From: Chitinophaga sp. GbtcB8
GTDB lineage: Bacteria; Bacteroidota; Bacteroidia; Chitinophagales; Chitinophagaceae
Assembly (NCBI RefSeq): GCF_019091455.1
Contig: NZ_JAGXJN010000002.1
Span: 434,001-498,000 of the forward strand
Direction of reading: 5' to 3'
DNA: 64,000 bases
Numbering within the stretch: position 1 is the stretch's first letter; every line of letters begins with the position of its first letter. Both the position numbers and the translations under genes were made by a program. Below are positions 52,283 through 61,131 of this stretch, in pieces. The notes under the pieces were generated by a model. That model was not told the DNA's origin and ran no database searches. It saw only the letters and a list, made by a program, of their open reading frames with translations.

Positions 52283-52323
52283 ATGTTGTTATGTGTTATG
52301 GTTCCCGTTTTGCCCGGTGTGGA

Positions 52324-52587
52324 TTATGGCTGCCGATAGTATACGGTCACACAATTATCCTGGTACCAGGTCCTGGTGGCTGTTCCCAAAGTGCTGGTGC
52401 AAATAACACCGGTTACAGTGGTTCCGCATTCAGGCGGTAGGGTCCCTAACAGGCAAGTATTACCGAGATTACTCTGTATGAATCTGGCAGATGTGCGTTT
52501 CGTATTTGCCAGTGAAAATAAGGTGGACAATAATAATACGGCAAGCGTAATTGCTTCACGCCGGCGTTTACATAGGAACTTTTTCAT
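52324..52587 (-). CDS. Small secreted Cys-rich peptide downstream of the orphan SusC
   Basis: An 87-aa product from ATG at the complement of 52585-52587 (MKKFLCKRRREAITLAVLLL); the frame extends further upstream without a better start. A basic N-terminus and hydrophobic helix form a signal peptide ending near SLANT. The mature part is about 60 aa with cysteines in NTCLLG, PPECGTT, VICTS and DNCVTV and an aromatic tail (VYYRQP). The type is like the two peptides at 4966 and 5370 (short, exported, four Cys, Thr-rich), but the sequence is not clearly homologous. It lies 188 bases after the SusC gene on the same strand and ends at a terminator. A link between such peptides and SusC/FecR loci recurs within this window. 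Confidence 0.6.
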   Translation of the reverse strand: MKKFLCKRRREAITLAVLLLSTLFSLANTKRTSARFIQSNLGNTCLLGTLPPECGTTVTGVICTSTLGTATRTWYQDNCVTVYYRQP

Positions 52588-52775
52588 GATGATTAAATTT
52601 GGTTTTATGCTTACTCTGTTACATGGGTTTTCAGCATCTCCCATTATTGCTATCGATTGCGCAATAAGTTAAACTGCTATACGTATCACTGTAAGAGAAG
52701 TCATAACAGTAATCAAGCCCCCCGAATTAAAGAAGTGGTGTAAATAACCTGGTGCCCGTGTCTTGCCCCCTGTTC

Positions 52776-55700
52776 TTAGAATGCTATTTGTAATCCGGCG
52801 GTAACCATCCTGGTTGTAGGATATCTTTCCGAGGATGCGGCAGTTTCAGGATCTAAACCGGGATACCTGGTAATTGTAAACAAATTTTGCCCCTGTACAA
52901 ACAATTTACTGCTTTTTATCCTGATCCTTTGCATCCATGCTTCGGGAAGATGCCAGGCAACAGATAATGACTGCATCCTTATATAAGATGCATCTGCTAT
53001 TCGTTGGTCGCTCTCAACTAAATAACGGAAAGCTGTTCCTTCCGGTGTGAATATTGTACTGGTAAATCGCTGTATATGGGTCACATCTTCAGGATGCTGC
53101 CAGCGGTCCCAAACTGTTGTAGGCTGATTGCGTATAGCGCCCGGGGCAACATTGGAATTTGCATATTCGTAGCTATAATTTTTTTGACGCACAAAGCGTA
53201 AAAGAAATTCAATTTCCAGGCCTTTCCACCGGATATTATTTTGTATACCTCCATATATGGAGGGCCCAATACCCTTGCCATATGCCTTGTCATCAAGGGT
53301 AGCTCCGTCTCCGTTCTTGTCCGCAAACAGGAAGATCCCTTCTTTCGGAGCAACGCCGAGTACATGGTATCCCTTAAACATATCAAGCGGTAACCCTACA
53401 GAGTAATAGTATTTGTAGGAGGTCATTTCCAGGAATGGGAATTTTTTCAGTACTGTTTTGGGAAAACTGATGTTCAAATTTGTAGTCCAGGTGAGCTTAT
53501 CGGATCTTATGTTATTGGAGATGATGTCTACCTCCACACCTTTGTTTTCCACTACTGCCGGGTAATTCACCGGTCTTTTTTCTGCGCCGTCGAAGGCGGA
53601 TTTTAATGTGAGAAGCTGGTTACCACTGCGGTTATGATATACACTGAGGTTTATTAACAACTGATCGTTAAAAAAACCAAGGTCTAGTCCTGCTTCCGCT
53701 TTTCGTACTTTCTCCCAGGTATAATTCCAATTGGCTAAGGGGCCATAAACATTGCCAACTGCCAGATAAAAAGGTAGGGAAGGGTTTTTGCTTTCATCGG
53801 GTGTCCATCTGTTATTGCCCGATACTCCCAGGCTGCCGCGCAATTTACCAAAGCTCAGAATACGGTTTTGTACCAACCAGCTTTCCCTGCTGAAGATCCA
53901 GGCAGCTGCAATGGTTCCAAAGTTACCGTATCTACCCATAGTGGATAGCCTGGTAGAGCCGTCCCGGTTAATAGTTATATTCAGCAAATATTTGTCATTA
54001 TGCTTATAGCCGATATGTGCATACCAGGATGTGTAACGATAGTTTTGCCTGGTTTGGTTATTGGTATCCACGTCTGTTGCAGCATTTCTGTTTTCGAGCT
54101 GCGTATCATCCTTATACCCATAGCCTGAATAACTGTTGGCCGTTTTCCCATCTTTTTGAAAGGTGGATCCGATCAGCATATTAAATTGTTCTTTTCCAAT
54201 TGTTTTATTCCATGAGCCTTGCAGCTCTGCAATCAGGTTGGAAAATTTAGTATCCGCAAAATTGCTAAAGCCAGCGATCTGGCCACCGAATGATCTTGAT
54301 GGATTGATCTGCGTTTCATGTATATTGAAGGAGCCATAACCTAAAGTGGATGTTATAGACAAACCTGGTATTAGCTGGTAACTAAAGGTGCCATTAGTAC
54401 GGACGTTATGTGAGCCAGCTTTGTAGGTTTGAAGCATAAAGCTATAAGGGTTCTCAAAATTCCCCTCTGCAAAGTTGAGGGTATCACGAACATAAGGCTC
54501 CGGCGTATTAGGCGGCAATGTGGAAAATTGGGTAAGATCCAGAGAGGGCAACACATTCCGGTCAGCCACATAATTTCCGGCAACAGCTGCATTGAATTTT
54601 TTATTGAGTGAGCTGAAATTGTATTGAAACCGTAATGAACCCTTTGTGTAATAAAATTCTTTAGTGGGATAAACAGTGCTTTCACGCCTATACAGGCCGC
54701 TTAAGCGGTAACTGCTGGTTTTACCTGTGCCCACCAATTCCATGTTCGCATTGGTAACATGGCCCGTTCCGCCTATCAGCGTCTTTTGCCAGTTGGTATA
54801 ACGCGTGGTATCCCATACTTTGAGGTCATAATCACGAGAGGAGTCAGCAGACCGCTTGTCGTTGTTTAATCCTTCATGACGCATCTGTAAATATTGCTGC
54901 GTATCCAGGTACTTAACCAAATGACCCGCTTCCGCTATGCCTGAGTATACGTTGACCGTCATTCCTTTCCTATCCTCTGTGGGCGTTTTACTGGTAATGA
55001 CTATTACCCCGTTAGCCCCGCGGGTGCCGTAGATGGCTGTAGCATCAGCATCCTTCAGTACAGATATACTGGCAATATCATGCACATTTACCAGGTTTAA
55101 CGGGCTGGCGGCAACATTTGCACCTAAACCAACGCCGCTTCCAATCTTATTGGTCACATCTGAATTGGATTGTCCCGAAAAGAAAGGCATACCATCATAT
55201 ATTATCAGCGGATCTGTGCTGCTTTCAATACTGTTCCTTCCACGCAAGCGGATATTAAGACTGCTGCCAGGCAATCCACTGATGGCCGTAATATATAACC
55301 CGGGTATACGGCCCTGTAATGCAAAGAGCGGGTTTGAAACCGGTTGAGCAGTAATATCCTCCTCTTTTACCCTGCTGATATTCCCGGTAAGCGTTTGTTG
55401 GGAATATCCCACTATGGTTATCTGGTCCAGGTTTGCAACGTAGGGGGCTACCTGTATATTGATGGTATCTTCCTTTGCAATCACCTCTTTATTAATATAG
55501 AGCATGGAACGTGTTGCAAGACGGGCATCCGGTTTAACATCTTTTAACCTGAACTGGCCGTTTTCATCTGTCCGGGTTCCTTTAAAGGAAGCTCTCACCC
55601 CAACAAAAATATTCTTAACAGGAATACCATTATTATCCCGCACTGTTCCTGTTACTGTTCGGGTAACATTTTTCGGCATCTCACCTAACAGCGGATCGCC

Positions 55701-56039
55701 TTCTTTTCTGGGTAAGATCACAAATACCTGACCCCTGTAGTCCCAGGTAAGCTCTCTTTTTCTTAGCAGATAGGCGAGCACGTTATCCAGCGGCTCATTT
55801 TTAAATGTTACGCTGATCCTTTCCGAACTATTTATTTGCTGATCGTTGAAGAAGGCCTGTAGCTGGGTTTGTTCCCATATTGCATTAAAGAAGTCGCTTA
55901 ATGTAAGATTTTCACAGGTAATGGTTACCCTTGCATCTTTCCCCTGCGTATAGGCATAGAAGTTGCCTGCCATTAATGTGATAAAAAGGCAAAATGAAAA
56001 AATGAGGGGAAATATGCGGGGATACATATCCTGGATCAA
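52776..56039 (-). CDS. SusC-family TonB-dependent receptor with STN domain, no SusD partner
   Basis: A 1087-aa outer-membrane receptor. A signal region (YPRIFPLIFSFCLFITLMAGNFYAY) is followed by an STN domain (VTITCENLTLSDFFNAIWEQTQLQAFFNDQQ ... DNVLAYLLRKRELTWDYRGQVFVIL), a carboxypeptidase-regulatory domain (VTGTVRDNNGIPVKNIFVGVRASFKG), the plug (NPLFALQGRIPGLYITAISGLPG; ASISVLKDADATAIYGTRGANGVIVIT) and a long barrel. It is similar in layout to the SusC gene at 11318, but no SusD follows; the next gene in the same direction is a small Cys-rich peptide. The STN domain implies signalling to a FecR, and the FecR at 51231 is the closest candidate. Confidence 0.92.
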   Translation of the reverse strand: MIQDMYPRIFPLIFSFCLFITLMAGNFYAYTQGKDARVTITCENLTLSDFFNAIWEQTQLQAFFNDQQINSSERISVTFKNEPLDNVLAYLLRKRELTWDYRGQVFVILPRKEGDPLLGEMPKNVTRTVTGTVRDNNGIPVKNIFVGVRASFKGTRTDENGQFRLKDVKPDARLATRSMLYINKEVIAKEDTINIQVAPYVANLDQITIVGYSQQTLTGNISRVKEEDITAQPVSNPLFALQGRIPGLYITAISGLPGSSLNIRLRGRNSIESSTDPLIIYDGMPFFSGQSNSDVTNKIGSGVGLGANVAASPLNLVNVHDIASISVLKDADATAIYGTRGANGVIVITSKTPTEDRKGMTVNVYSGIAEAGHLVKYLDTQQYLQMRHEGLNNDKRSADSSRDYDLKVWDTTRYTNWQKTLIGGTGHVTNANMELVGTGKTSSYRLSGLYRRESTVYPTKEFYYTKGSLRFQYNFSSLNKKFNAAVAGNYVADRNVLPSLDLTQFSTLPPNTPEPYVRDTLNFAEGNFENPYSFMLQTYKAGSHNVRTNGTFSYQLIPGLSITSTLGYGSFNIHETQINPSRSFGGQIAGFSNFADTKFSNLIAELQGSWNKTIGKEQFNMLIGSTFQKDGKTANSYSGYGYKDDTQLENRNAATDVDTNNQTRQNYRYTSWYAHIGYKHNDKYLLNITINRDGSTRLSTMGRYGNFGTIAAAWIFSRESWLVQNRILSFGKLRGSLGVSGNNRWTPDESKNPSLPFYLAVGNVYGPLANWNYTWEKVRKAEAGLDLGFFNDQLLINLSVYHNRSGNQLLTLKSAFDGAEKRPVNYPAVVENKGVEVDIISNNIRSDKLTWTTNLNISFPKTVLKKFPFLEMTSYKYYYSVGLPLDMFKGYHVLGVAPKEGIFLFADKNGDGATLDDKAYGKGIGPSIYGGIQNNIRWKGLEIEFLLRFVRQKNYSYEYANSNVAPGAIRNQPTTVWDRWQHPEDVTHIQRFTSTIFTPEGTAFRYLVESDQRIADASYIRMQSLSVAWHLPEAWMQRIRIKSSKLFVQGQNLFTITRYPGLDPETAASSERYPTTRMVTAGLQIAF

Positions 56040-56247
56040 ATGAATCTCATGTGATAAGTTGAATGCTTCCTTATTTTTACTCTCGATAGGTGTATTACTG
56101 TCCTTAGATGCAATGAGGCCGTAAATTATGATAAACGATCATCGAAAAGGTTAATATCTTGTTAATGTCAGGGAGCCGTCCTCAGGGGCCTTTTCCTTTT
56201 TATTCTCCCATCCCTTCCTATCTTTGTCTTTTGCTACCTGGTGCTGC

Positions 56248-57339
56248 ATGCAAAACGAACCTTCTAAACCGCTCCGCAAGATCATCCACATAGATATGGA
56301 CGCTTTTTACGCGTCCATAGAGCAGCGCGATTTTCCCGAGTACCGCGGCAAACCCATTGTAGTCGGCGGCTCGCCTGAAGGCCGGGGCGGGGTAGTGGCT
56401 ACTGCCAGCTATGAAGCGCGCAAATTCGGTATCCGTTCTGCCATGCCATCCAAAAGGGCGCTGCAGCTTTGCCCGGATGCTATTTTCGTACGTCCAAGGT
56501 TTGATGTGTACAAAGAGGTATCCCGCAGGATCCGCGAGATCTTTCACCGCTACACCGACCTGATAGAACCCCTTTCCCTGGATGAAGCTTTCCTGGATGT
56601 AACAGAGGATAAACTGCAGGTAGGATCTGCCATAGAAGTGGCTAAGCTGATCAAGCAGGCTATAAAGGATGAGCTCCGGCTTACTGCATCTGCCGGCGTA
56701 TCGGTAAATAAGTTTGTAGCCAAGATAGCCTCTGATATGCAAAAGCCGGATGGCCTTACCTTCATAGGCCCTTCTGCAATAGAAGATTTTATGGAAAAGC
56801 TGCCGGTAGAAAAGTTCTTTGGCGTAGGCAAGGTAACGGCAGATAAGATGAAACGCATGGGCCTGCACACCGGCGCTGATCTGAAAAAACTTACGGAAGC
56901 AGATCTTACCCAGCATTTCGGTAAACCCGGCCGTTTCTATTACCGCATTGTGCGGGGCATTGATGACCGGCCCGTAGAACCACACCGCGAAACCAAATCC
57001 CTCAGCGCAGAAGATACCTTCCCTTACGACCTTACCACCCTGGAAGAAATGTACGCGGAGCTGGATAAGCTATCGCTAACCGTACATAACCGCTTAGTGA
57101 AATACAATCTAAAGGGCCGTACTATTACGCTGAAAGTGAAGTACAGTGACTTCCGGCAGATCACGCGGAATTTATCGCTTAGCTATCCGGTGAATGATGT
57201 TGCTACCATACAGGCTACCGCAAGGCAGCTGATGACCGCGGCTTTTTATGAGGATAATAAAGTACGGTTGTTAGGGATCGGGCTTTCTAATTTTGGTGAG
57301 ATATTGCCGCCGGCGAACGGGCAGCTGGAATTGTTTTGA
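56248..57339 (+). CDS. dinB: DNA polymerase IV (Y-family translesion polymerase)
   Basis: About 363 aa from ATG at 56248 (the frame opens at a TTG eight codons earlier). The Y-family palm motifs are present: KIIHIDMDAFYASIEQRD with the metal-binding Asp residues, YEARKFGIRSAMPSKRA, and PLSLDEAFLDVT carrying the catalytic Asp-Glu. The thumb helix-hairpin-helix is VEKFFGVGKVTADKMKRMGLHTGADL, and the little finger ends with RLLGIGLSNFGE. The tail QLELF resembles the beta-clamp binding motif at the end of many DinB proteins. It performs error-prone bypass of damaged template. It is a core gene and stands outside the defence clusters. Confidence 0.95.
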   Translation: MQNEPSKPLRKIIHIDMDAFYASIEQRDFPEYRGKPIVVGGSPEGRGGVVATASYEARKFGIRSAMPSKRALQLCPDAIFVRPRFDVYKEVSRRIREIFHRYTDLIEPLSLDEAFLDVTEDKLQVGSAIEVAKLIKQAIKDELRLTASAGVSVNKFVAKIASDMQKPDGLTFIGPSAIEDFMEKLPVEKFFGVGKVTADKMKRMGLHTGADLKKLTEADLTQHFGKPGRFYYRIVRGIDDRPVEPHRETKSLSAEDTFPYDLTTLEEMYAELDKLSLTVHNRLVKYNLKGRTITLKVKYSDFRQITRNLSLSYPVNDVATIQATARQLMTAAFYEDNKVRLLGIGLSNFGEILPPANGQLELF

Positions 57340-57353
57340 TGTCATCACATTAG

Positions 57354-58358
57354 CTAATTTTTCAAATAATTCACCGGGCTGCTGCCGGTCCATCTTTTAA
57401 ATGCCCGTGTAAATGCACTCAGCTCATTATATCCCAGTATATACGAGATCTCTTTTATAGGGTAACTACCGGATTCCAGGTAATGCAGGGCCAGCGATTT
57501 GCGTACTGATTCAGCCAGCTGCTGGTAGGTAATGCCTTCTTCCTGCAGCTTGCGTTGCAGCGTACGGGCGCTGGTGTTAAAGTTCGCGGCCAGGTCTTCC
57601 AAAGAAGGAATGCCCAGGTAAGCATTGGCCAGTAAATAACTGCTTAACCGGGTGCGCAGGTTGGGAATGTTGCTTAACGTATCATCTACCGCGCCCACCT
57701 TTTGCAGCAGCAGGCTTTGTAAAGCGTAATTAGCAGTGATCACCGGCGTATCCCAATGCTGTTTATCAAACTCAATTACATATTCCTTTGATTTCCGTAT
57801 AGCCGTACAACGCAGCACCCGCTGGTATTCCGCTTCATTATGGCTATGAAAGGGCAGCTTCACCTGTTTGGGCTGAATGGGCTGCAATACCAGTCCGTCC
57901 ATTTCATGCAGGGTATAGGCCATAAACAGGTCCATCATTTGCTGAAACGCGAAACTGTGTTCCTGTGTGCCATCTTTATAAGGAATGAACTGTACGGTGA
58001 AACCTGTTTTATGTTGCGTAACCTGCATGCCAAACAGATCGGTGATGAGGTGCGTGAAGGACGCCGCCTGTGTAAGCGCTTCGCCTACTGTGCTGCTATG
58101 CTGAATGATGAGCCCTACCATGCCCAGGGCAGATGCCTGCATGGACTCGCCCAGGTGCAGCCCGAATAAAGGATCGTTACTCAGGTGGCAGGCGTTTAAC
58201 CACAGATCATTCAGCTGTTTTGGTGTAATGACCAACGGGTTTTTACTTTGTAAGGCGGAGATAGAAAGCCCTGCCAGTGAGCATAACTGCTCCGCAGATA
58301 TTTCCCGCCGCACTGCATAGGCCAGCAGGTTTTTCACTAATGCTTTTTGCAGATCCAT
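57354..58358 (-). CDS. AraC family transcriptional regulator (OruR/ArgR-like N-terminal domain)
   Basis: About 334 aa from ATG at 58358; the frame opens seven codons further upstream at a TTG. The N-terminal 200 residues are the arabinose-binding-domain-like AraC type (LLAYAVRREISAEQLCSLAGL, LGLHLGESMQASALGMVGLIIQHSSTVGEAL). The C-terminus has the double helix-turn-helix: SLEDLAANFNTSARTLQRKLQEEGITYQQL and YPIKEISYILGYNELSAFTRAFKRWTGSSPVNYLKN. It is divergent from the quinone-reductase-like gene at 58496, with about 137 bases between the two starts, and probably controls that gene. It converges with dinB, 14 bases away. Confidence 0.9.
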   Translation of the reverse strand: MDLQKALVKNLLAYAVRREISAEQLCSLAGLSISALQSKNPLVITPKQLNDLWLNACHLSNDPLFGLHLGESMQASALGMVGLIIQHSSTVGEALTQAASFTHLITDLFGMQVTQHKTGFTVQFIPYKDGTQEHSFAFQQMMDLFMAYTLHEMDGLVLQPIQPKQVKLPFHSHNEAEYQRVLRCTAIRKSKEYVIEFDKQHWDTPVITANYALQSLLLQKVGAVDDTLSNIPNLRTRLSSYLLANAYLGIPSLEDLAANFNTSARTLQRKLQEEGITYQQLAESVRKSLALHYLESGSYPIKEISYILGYNELSAFTRAFKRWTGSSPVNYLKN

Positions 58359-58495
58359 ACATCCTGAAATTTGTGCCAAGATAAGTGTAAATACAACTGG
58401 CTGTGATGCCGTGGCGCAAAATGATCAATGATTGGCGTCTTTGGATAAACCCGCAGGCACTGACCCGGCCTAGCTTTGCCATCAAAATAATGATC

Positions 58496-59512
58496 ATGAG
58501 AGCTTATCACCTGGAAGATACAGCCACTGTAAAAAAACTCATCCTGCAACAACATTCCATCCCGGAACCCGGCCCTACAGAAGTATTGGTACGTATGCAT
58601 GCCGTATCCCTGAACCGCCGGGATACCTATATCCTGAATGGCGTGTACCCGCTGCCGTCAGTACCGGGCGTAATACCGCTGAGCGATGGGGCAGGAGAAG
58701 TAGTGGCTACTGGTGAAGCTGTACAAAAGTTTGCCATAGGCGATCATGTAGCCGGCAGCTACTTTGCCCGCTGGGTAGACGGGCCTTTTAGCCGTGAGCT
58801 TGGCCGGCACCAATTAGGCTGCACACTGCCCGGTATGCTCACGGAATATGCCTTGCTGGAAGAAGAAAGCCTGGTACATGTACCACCACACCTGAGCTGG
58901 GAGGAAGCGGCCACCTTGCCTTGCGCAGGATTAACGGCCTGGAACGCACTAACCGGCGGCGGGCCCATTACACCGGGGCAAACCGTACTTACTATAGGCA
59001 CCGGCGGCGTAGCATTGTTTGCTTTACAGTTTGCCAAAATGCTGGGTGCAAAAGTGATTGCCATTACCTCCTGCCCGGAGAAGGCGGCGCGGCTTATTGA
59101 GCTGGGCGCGGATGATGTGATCAACCGGCATACCATACCCAACTGGCCGCCTGCAGTACGGGCGCTCACGAACGGGCAAGGCATAGATCATATCATAGAA
59201 ACCGGCGGGGCCGATACCATTGAGCAATCCTTACAGGTAACTGCGCTCAATGCCAATGTAGCGCTGGTGAGTGTGCTGGGCATCCAAAAAAAGATGATAA
59301 CAATAGATCCCATCATACTGGCCGGCAACCTGGTTACCATGCGCCGTTTATTTGTTGGCCACCGTACCGGCCTGGAAGCCATGATCCGCGCCATGGCCGT
59401 ACACCTGCTGCACCCGGTAATAGACCGCGTATTTCCCTTTGAGGAAGCTGCACAAGCCTATGAATATTTTGCTACGGGCTGCCTGATGGGAAAAGTAGTG
59501 ATCAAAATATAG
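58496..59512 (+). CDS. Zinc-less medium-chain dehydrogenase / NADPH:quinone reductase-like
   Basis: About 338 aa from ATG at 58496 (MRAYHLEDTATV); the open frame extends upstream into the AraC promoter but a long leader is unlikely. The GroES-like half has TEVLVRMHAVSLNRRDTYILNG and PLSDGAGEVVATGEAVQKFAIGDHVAG. The nucleotide-binding half has TVLTIGTGGVALFALQFAKMLGAKVIAITSC and IDHIIETGGADTIEQSL. The catalytic zinc ligands of alcohol dehydrogenases (Cys after the GroES core, His-Glu pair) are absent: NRRDTY takes the place of CHTD. It should therefore act as an NAD(P)H-dependent reductase of quinones or enones. The divergent AraC regulator is the likely controller. Confidence 0.88.
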   Translation: MRAYHLEDTATVKKLILQQHSIPEPGPTEVLVRMHAVSLNRRDTYILNGVYPLPSVPGVIPLSDGAGEVVATGEAVQKFAIGDHVAGSYFARWVDGPFSRELGRHQLGCTLPGMLTEYALLEEESLVHVPPHLSWEEAATLPCAGLTAWNALTGGGPITPGQTVLTIGTGGVALFALQFAKMLGAKVIAITSCPEKAARLIELGADDVINRHTIPNWPPAVRALTNGQGIDHIIETGGADTIEQSLQVTALNANVALVSVLGIQKKMITIDPIILAGNLVTMRRLFVGHRTGLEAMIRAMAVHLLHPVIDRVFPFEEAAQAYEYFATGCLMGKVVIKI

Positions 59513-59557
59513 AAATACCCGCGTACTGCCTTATCTTTCGGCAAATATCTACGCAGC

Positions 59558-60436
59558 ATGAACCAAGCGGCTGTTTTTATCAACAATACATTTGTACCCG
59601 CCACAGAGGCTGCCTTGCTGGTCACTGACCTGGCAACACAACGTGGTTACGGCATTTTTGATTTCTTTAAAACGACCAATAACATACCGGTTTTCCTGGA
59701 TGACCACCTGGCCCGCTTCTACAATTCCGCAGCGCAAATGCGGCTGCCGTTGCAGCAAAGCCCGGAGCAATTGAAAGCGATCATCCATGAATTAATACAA
59801 CGCAACCAGGTCCCCGATGCCGGCATCCGTATTTCCTGCACCGGCGGTTACCCGCAGGACGGGTATAGTATTACTACGCCTAACCTGGTGATCACGCAAC
59901 AACCTTTGGCCCCGCTTGCTGCAGATGCCTTTGAAAAAGGATTGCGCCTGGTAAGCTACAATCATCAGCGGCAGCTGCCGGAAATAAAGACCATTGATTA
60001 CCTGATGGCCATCTGGCTGCAGCCGTTTGTAAAGGAGCAACAGGCAGATGACCTGCTGTATTACCGGCATGGGTTGATCACGGAATGCCCGCGTGCAAAT
60101 ATTTTTATGGTTACGGAGGATGATATTGTAGTAACGCCATCCCGCAACATTTTAAAAGGCATTACGCGAATGCATACTTTAAAAGTAGCTGGCGGATTGT
60201 ACCAAGTGGAAGAGCGGGATGTTACCTTAGAAGAGTTTCGTGCTGCAAAGGAGGCTTTTATTTCCAGCACTACTAAATACATTTTGCCTGTATTGCAGCT
60301 GGATGGGAAACCTATTAGTAATGGGCAACCGGGGGCTGTTACTGCGCGGTTGAATGAAGCATTGCGGGAGTATGTTGGAAAGCATGTAGGGTTCTCCCAC
60401 CCATCCGGCAACGAACTGTACCCGCCTGTTCGGTAA
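59558..60436 (+). CDS. Aminotransferase class IV (branched-chain/D-amino acid transaminase-like)
   Basis: A 292-aa fold-type IV PLP enzyme. It opens with VFINNTFVPATEAALLVTDLATQRGYGIFDFFKT, the usual N-terminal substrate loop. The PLP lysine is in LPEIKTIDYL near residue 148, the conserved Glu that contacts the cofactor pyridine is in GLITECPRANIFMV near 180, and the phosphate-binding motif is in LKGITRMHTL near 205. Candidates are branched-chain aminotransferase, D-alanine aminotransferase and aminodeoxychorismate lyase; the motif set alone does not separate them. It starts 45 bases after the reductase gene and may share its transcript. Confidence 0.9.
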   Translation: MNQAAVFINNTFVPATEAALLVTDLATQRGYGIFDFFKTTNNIPVFLDDHLARFYNSAAQMRLPLQQSPEQLKAIIHELIQRNQVPDAGIRISCTGGYPQDGYSITTPNLVITQQPLAPLAADAFEKGLRLVSYNHQRQLPEIKTIDYLMAIWLQPFVKEQQADDLLYYRHGLITECPRANIFMVTEDDIVVTPSRNILKGITRMHTLKVAGGLYQVEERDVTLEEFRAAKEAFISSTTKYILPVLQLDGKPISNGQPGAVTARLNEALREYVGKHVGFSHPSGNELYPPVR

Positions 60437-60486
60437 GTCTATTGGGGCTTAGTGGGTCGTATCAGCTGTAAATAGGGATGTGTCAT

Positions 60487-60869
60487 TATCAAGCGTATCG
60501 CGCCGGCTAAGGTCCGCTGCTCGGATGGGTAGGAGGCCCGGCGAGAGAGCGTGTTATCAAAAAATTTTAACAGTGTAGCTAAGAGAAAACAGGCAACACG
60601 AGATAATGTGAGGAACCAGCAGCAACCAACATAAAGGAGTTTCATCGCTCCGATTACTGGACCCATAATAGGAAACATGAGGTAATATAAGGAACCGCAG
60701 CTATCAACAAAAAGGACTTTCATTGCTCTGATCACCGGACCCATAATTAGGAAACAACGAGACAATATGAGGAACCACAGCAACCAACATAATGTTCTTC
60801 CATCGCTTCGATCTCCCCGGCCCCGGAGGTCCAATAAACGGGCCTTTGCCCGGCGTGATGCGCTTGATA
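60487..60869. repeat. Outer imperfect inverted repeat pair (20 bp)
   Basis: TATCAAGCGTATCGCGCCGG at 60487-60506 is the reverse complement, with two mismatches, of CCGGCGTGATGCGCTTGATA at 60850-60869. The two arms enclose the tandem repeats of this gene-free stretch, so the region looks like a nested set of repeat remnants rather than random spacer. Confidence 0.5.
60585..60828. repeat. Three degenerate tandem repeats of about 80 bp
   Basis: Three units begin with GAAAAC/GAAAC at 60585, 60672 and 60751. Each carries GAxxTAAT-xx-AGGAACC or close, then CAACAxAAxGG, then CATxGCTCxGATxACxGGACCCATAAT in the first two units, with a diverged end in the third. The spacing is 79-87 bases. A minus-strand open frame across them (60439-60888) repeats the same peptide words and is a by-product of the repeat, not a gene. 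The function is unknown. Confidence 0.6.
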
Positions 60870-60961
60870 AAGCCCTATAACATAACAACGCCTAATACGA
60901 TAGTAAACGCACCATCGGATTACAAAACAGGCGGGTGCAGCCCGTTTATTGGACCTCCGGG
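60822..60961. repeat. Perfect 22-bp inverted repeat flanking 96 bp
   Basis: The 22 bases at 60822-60843 (beginning CCCGGAGGTCCAATAAACGG) reappear as an exact reverse complement at 60940-60961. The loop of 96 bases contains the inner arm of the outer inverted repeat. The size (140 bases in all) and termini would fit a MITE-like or REP-like element, or a long hairpin RNA; no target-site duplication is evident. Confidence 0.6.
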
Positions 60962-61095
60962 AACGGTTATAAGAATCCTGGAAATGTTTATAAAACCTTT
61001 GAGAACGGTAACCAACCCTCCGGAAACTCCATCATACACTAATGGCAGGGACCACAACCATTACTCCACATAACCCCACTTCATAATCTATATTT

Positions 61096-61109
61096 GGAAC
61101 AATCGTTCC
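61096..61109. promoter_or_regulatory. TetR operator upstream of the tetR-like gene
   Basis: GGAACAATCGTTCC has perfect 5-base arms around AATC and lies 22 bases before the TetR-like start. It resembles GGAATGATCATTCT upstream of the SDR gene, so both are likely sites of the same repressor. Confidence 0.6.
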
Positions 61110-61131
61110 GTTATCGTACCTTTGCCTCATC

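Noticed and set aside
60585-60828. CRISPR array
   Set aside because: The repeat units are 80 bases, degenerate over their full length and without unique spacers; no cas gene is in the window.
60439-60888. 149-codon minus-strand open frame
   Set aside because: It repeats the words MGPVIxAMKxL because it runs across DNA tandem repeats; there is no domain and no sensible composition.
60792-61073. 93-codon plus-strand open frame in the repeat region
   Set aside because: It spans the perfect inverted repeat and reads as Pro/Thr-rich filler; no support as a gene.
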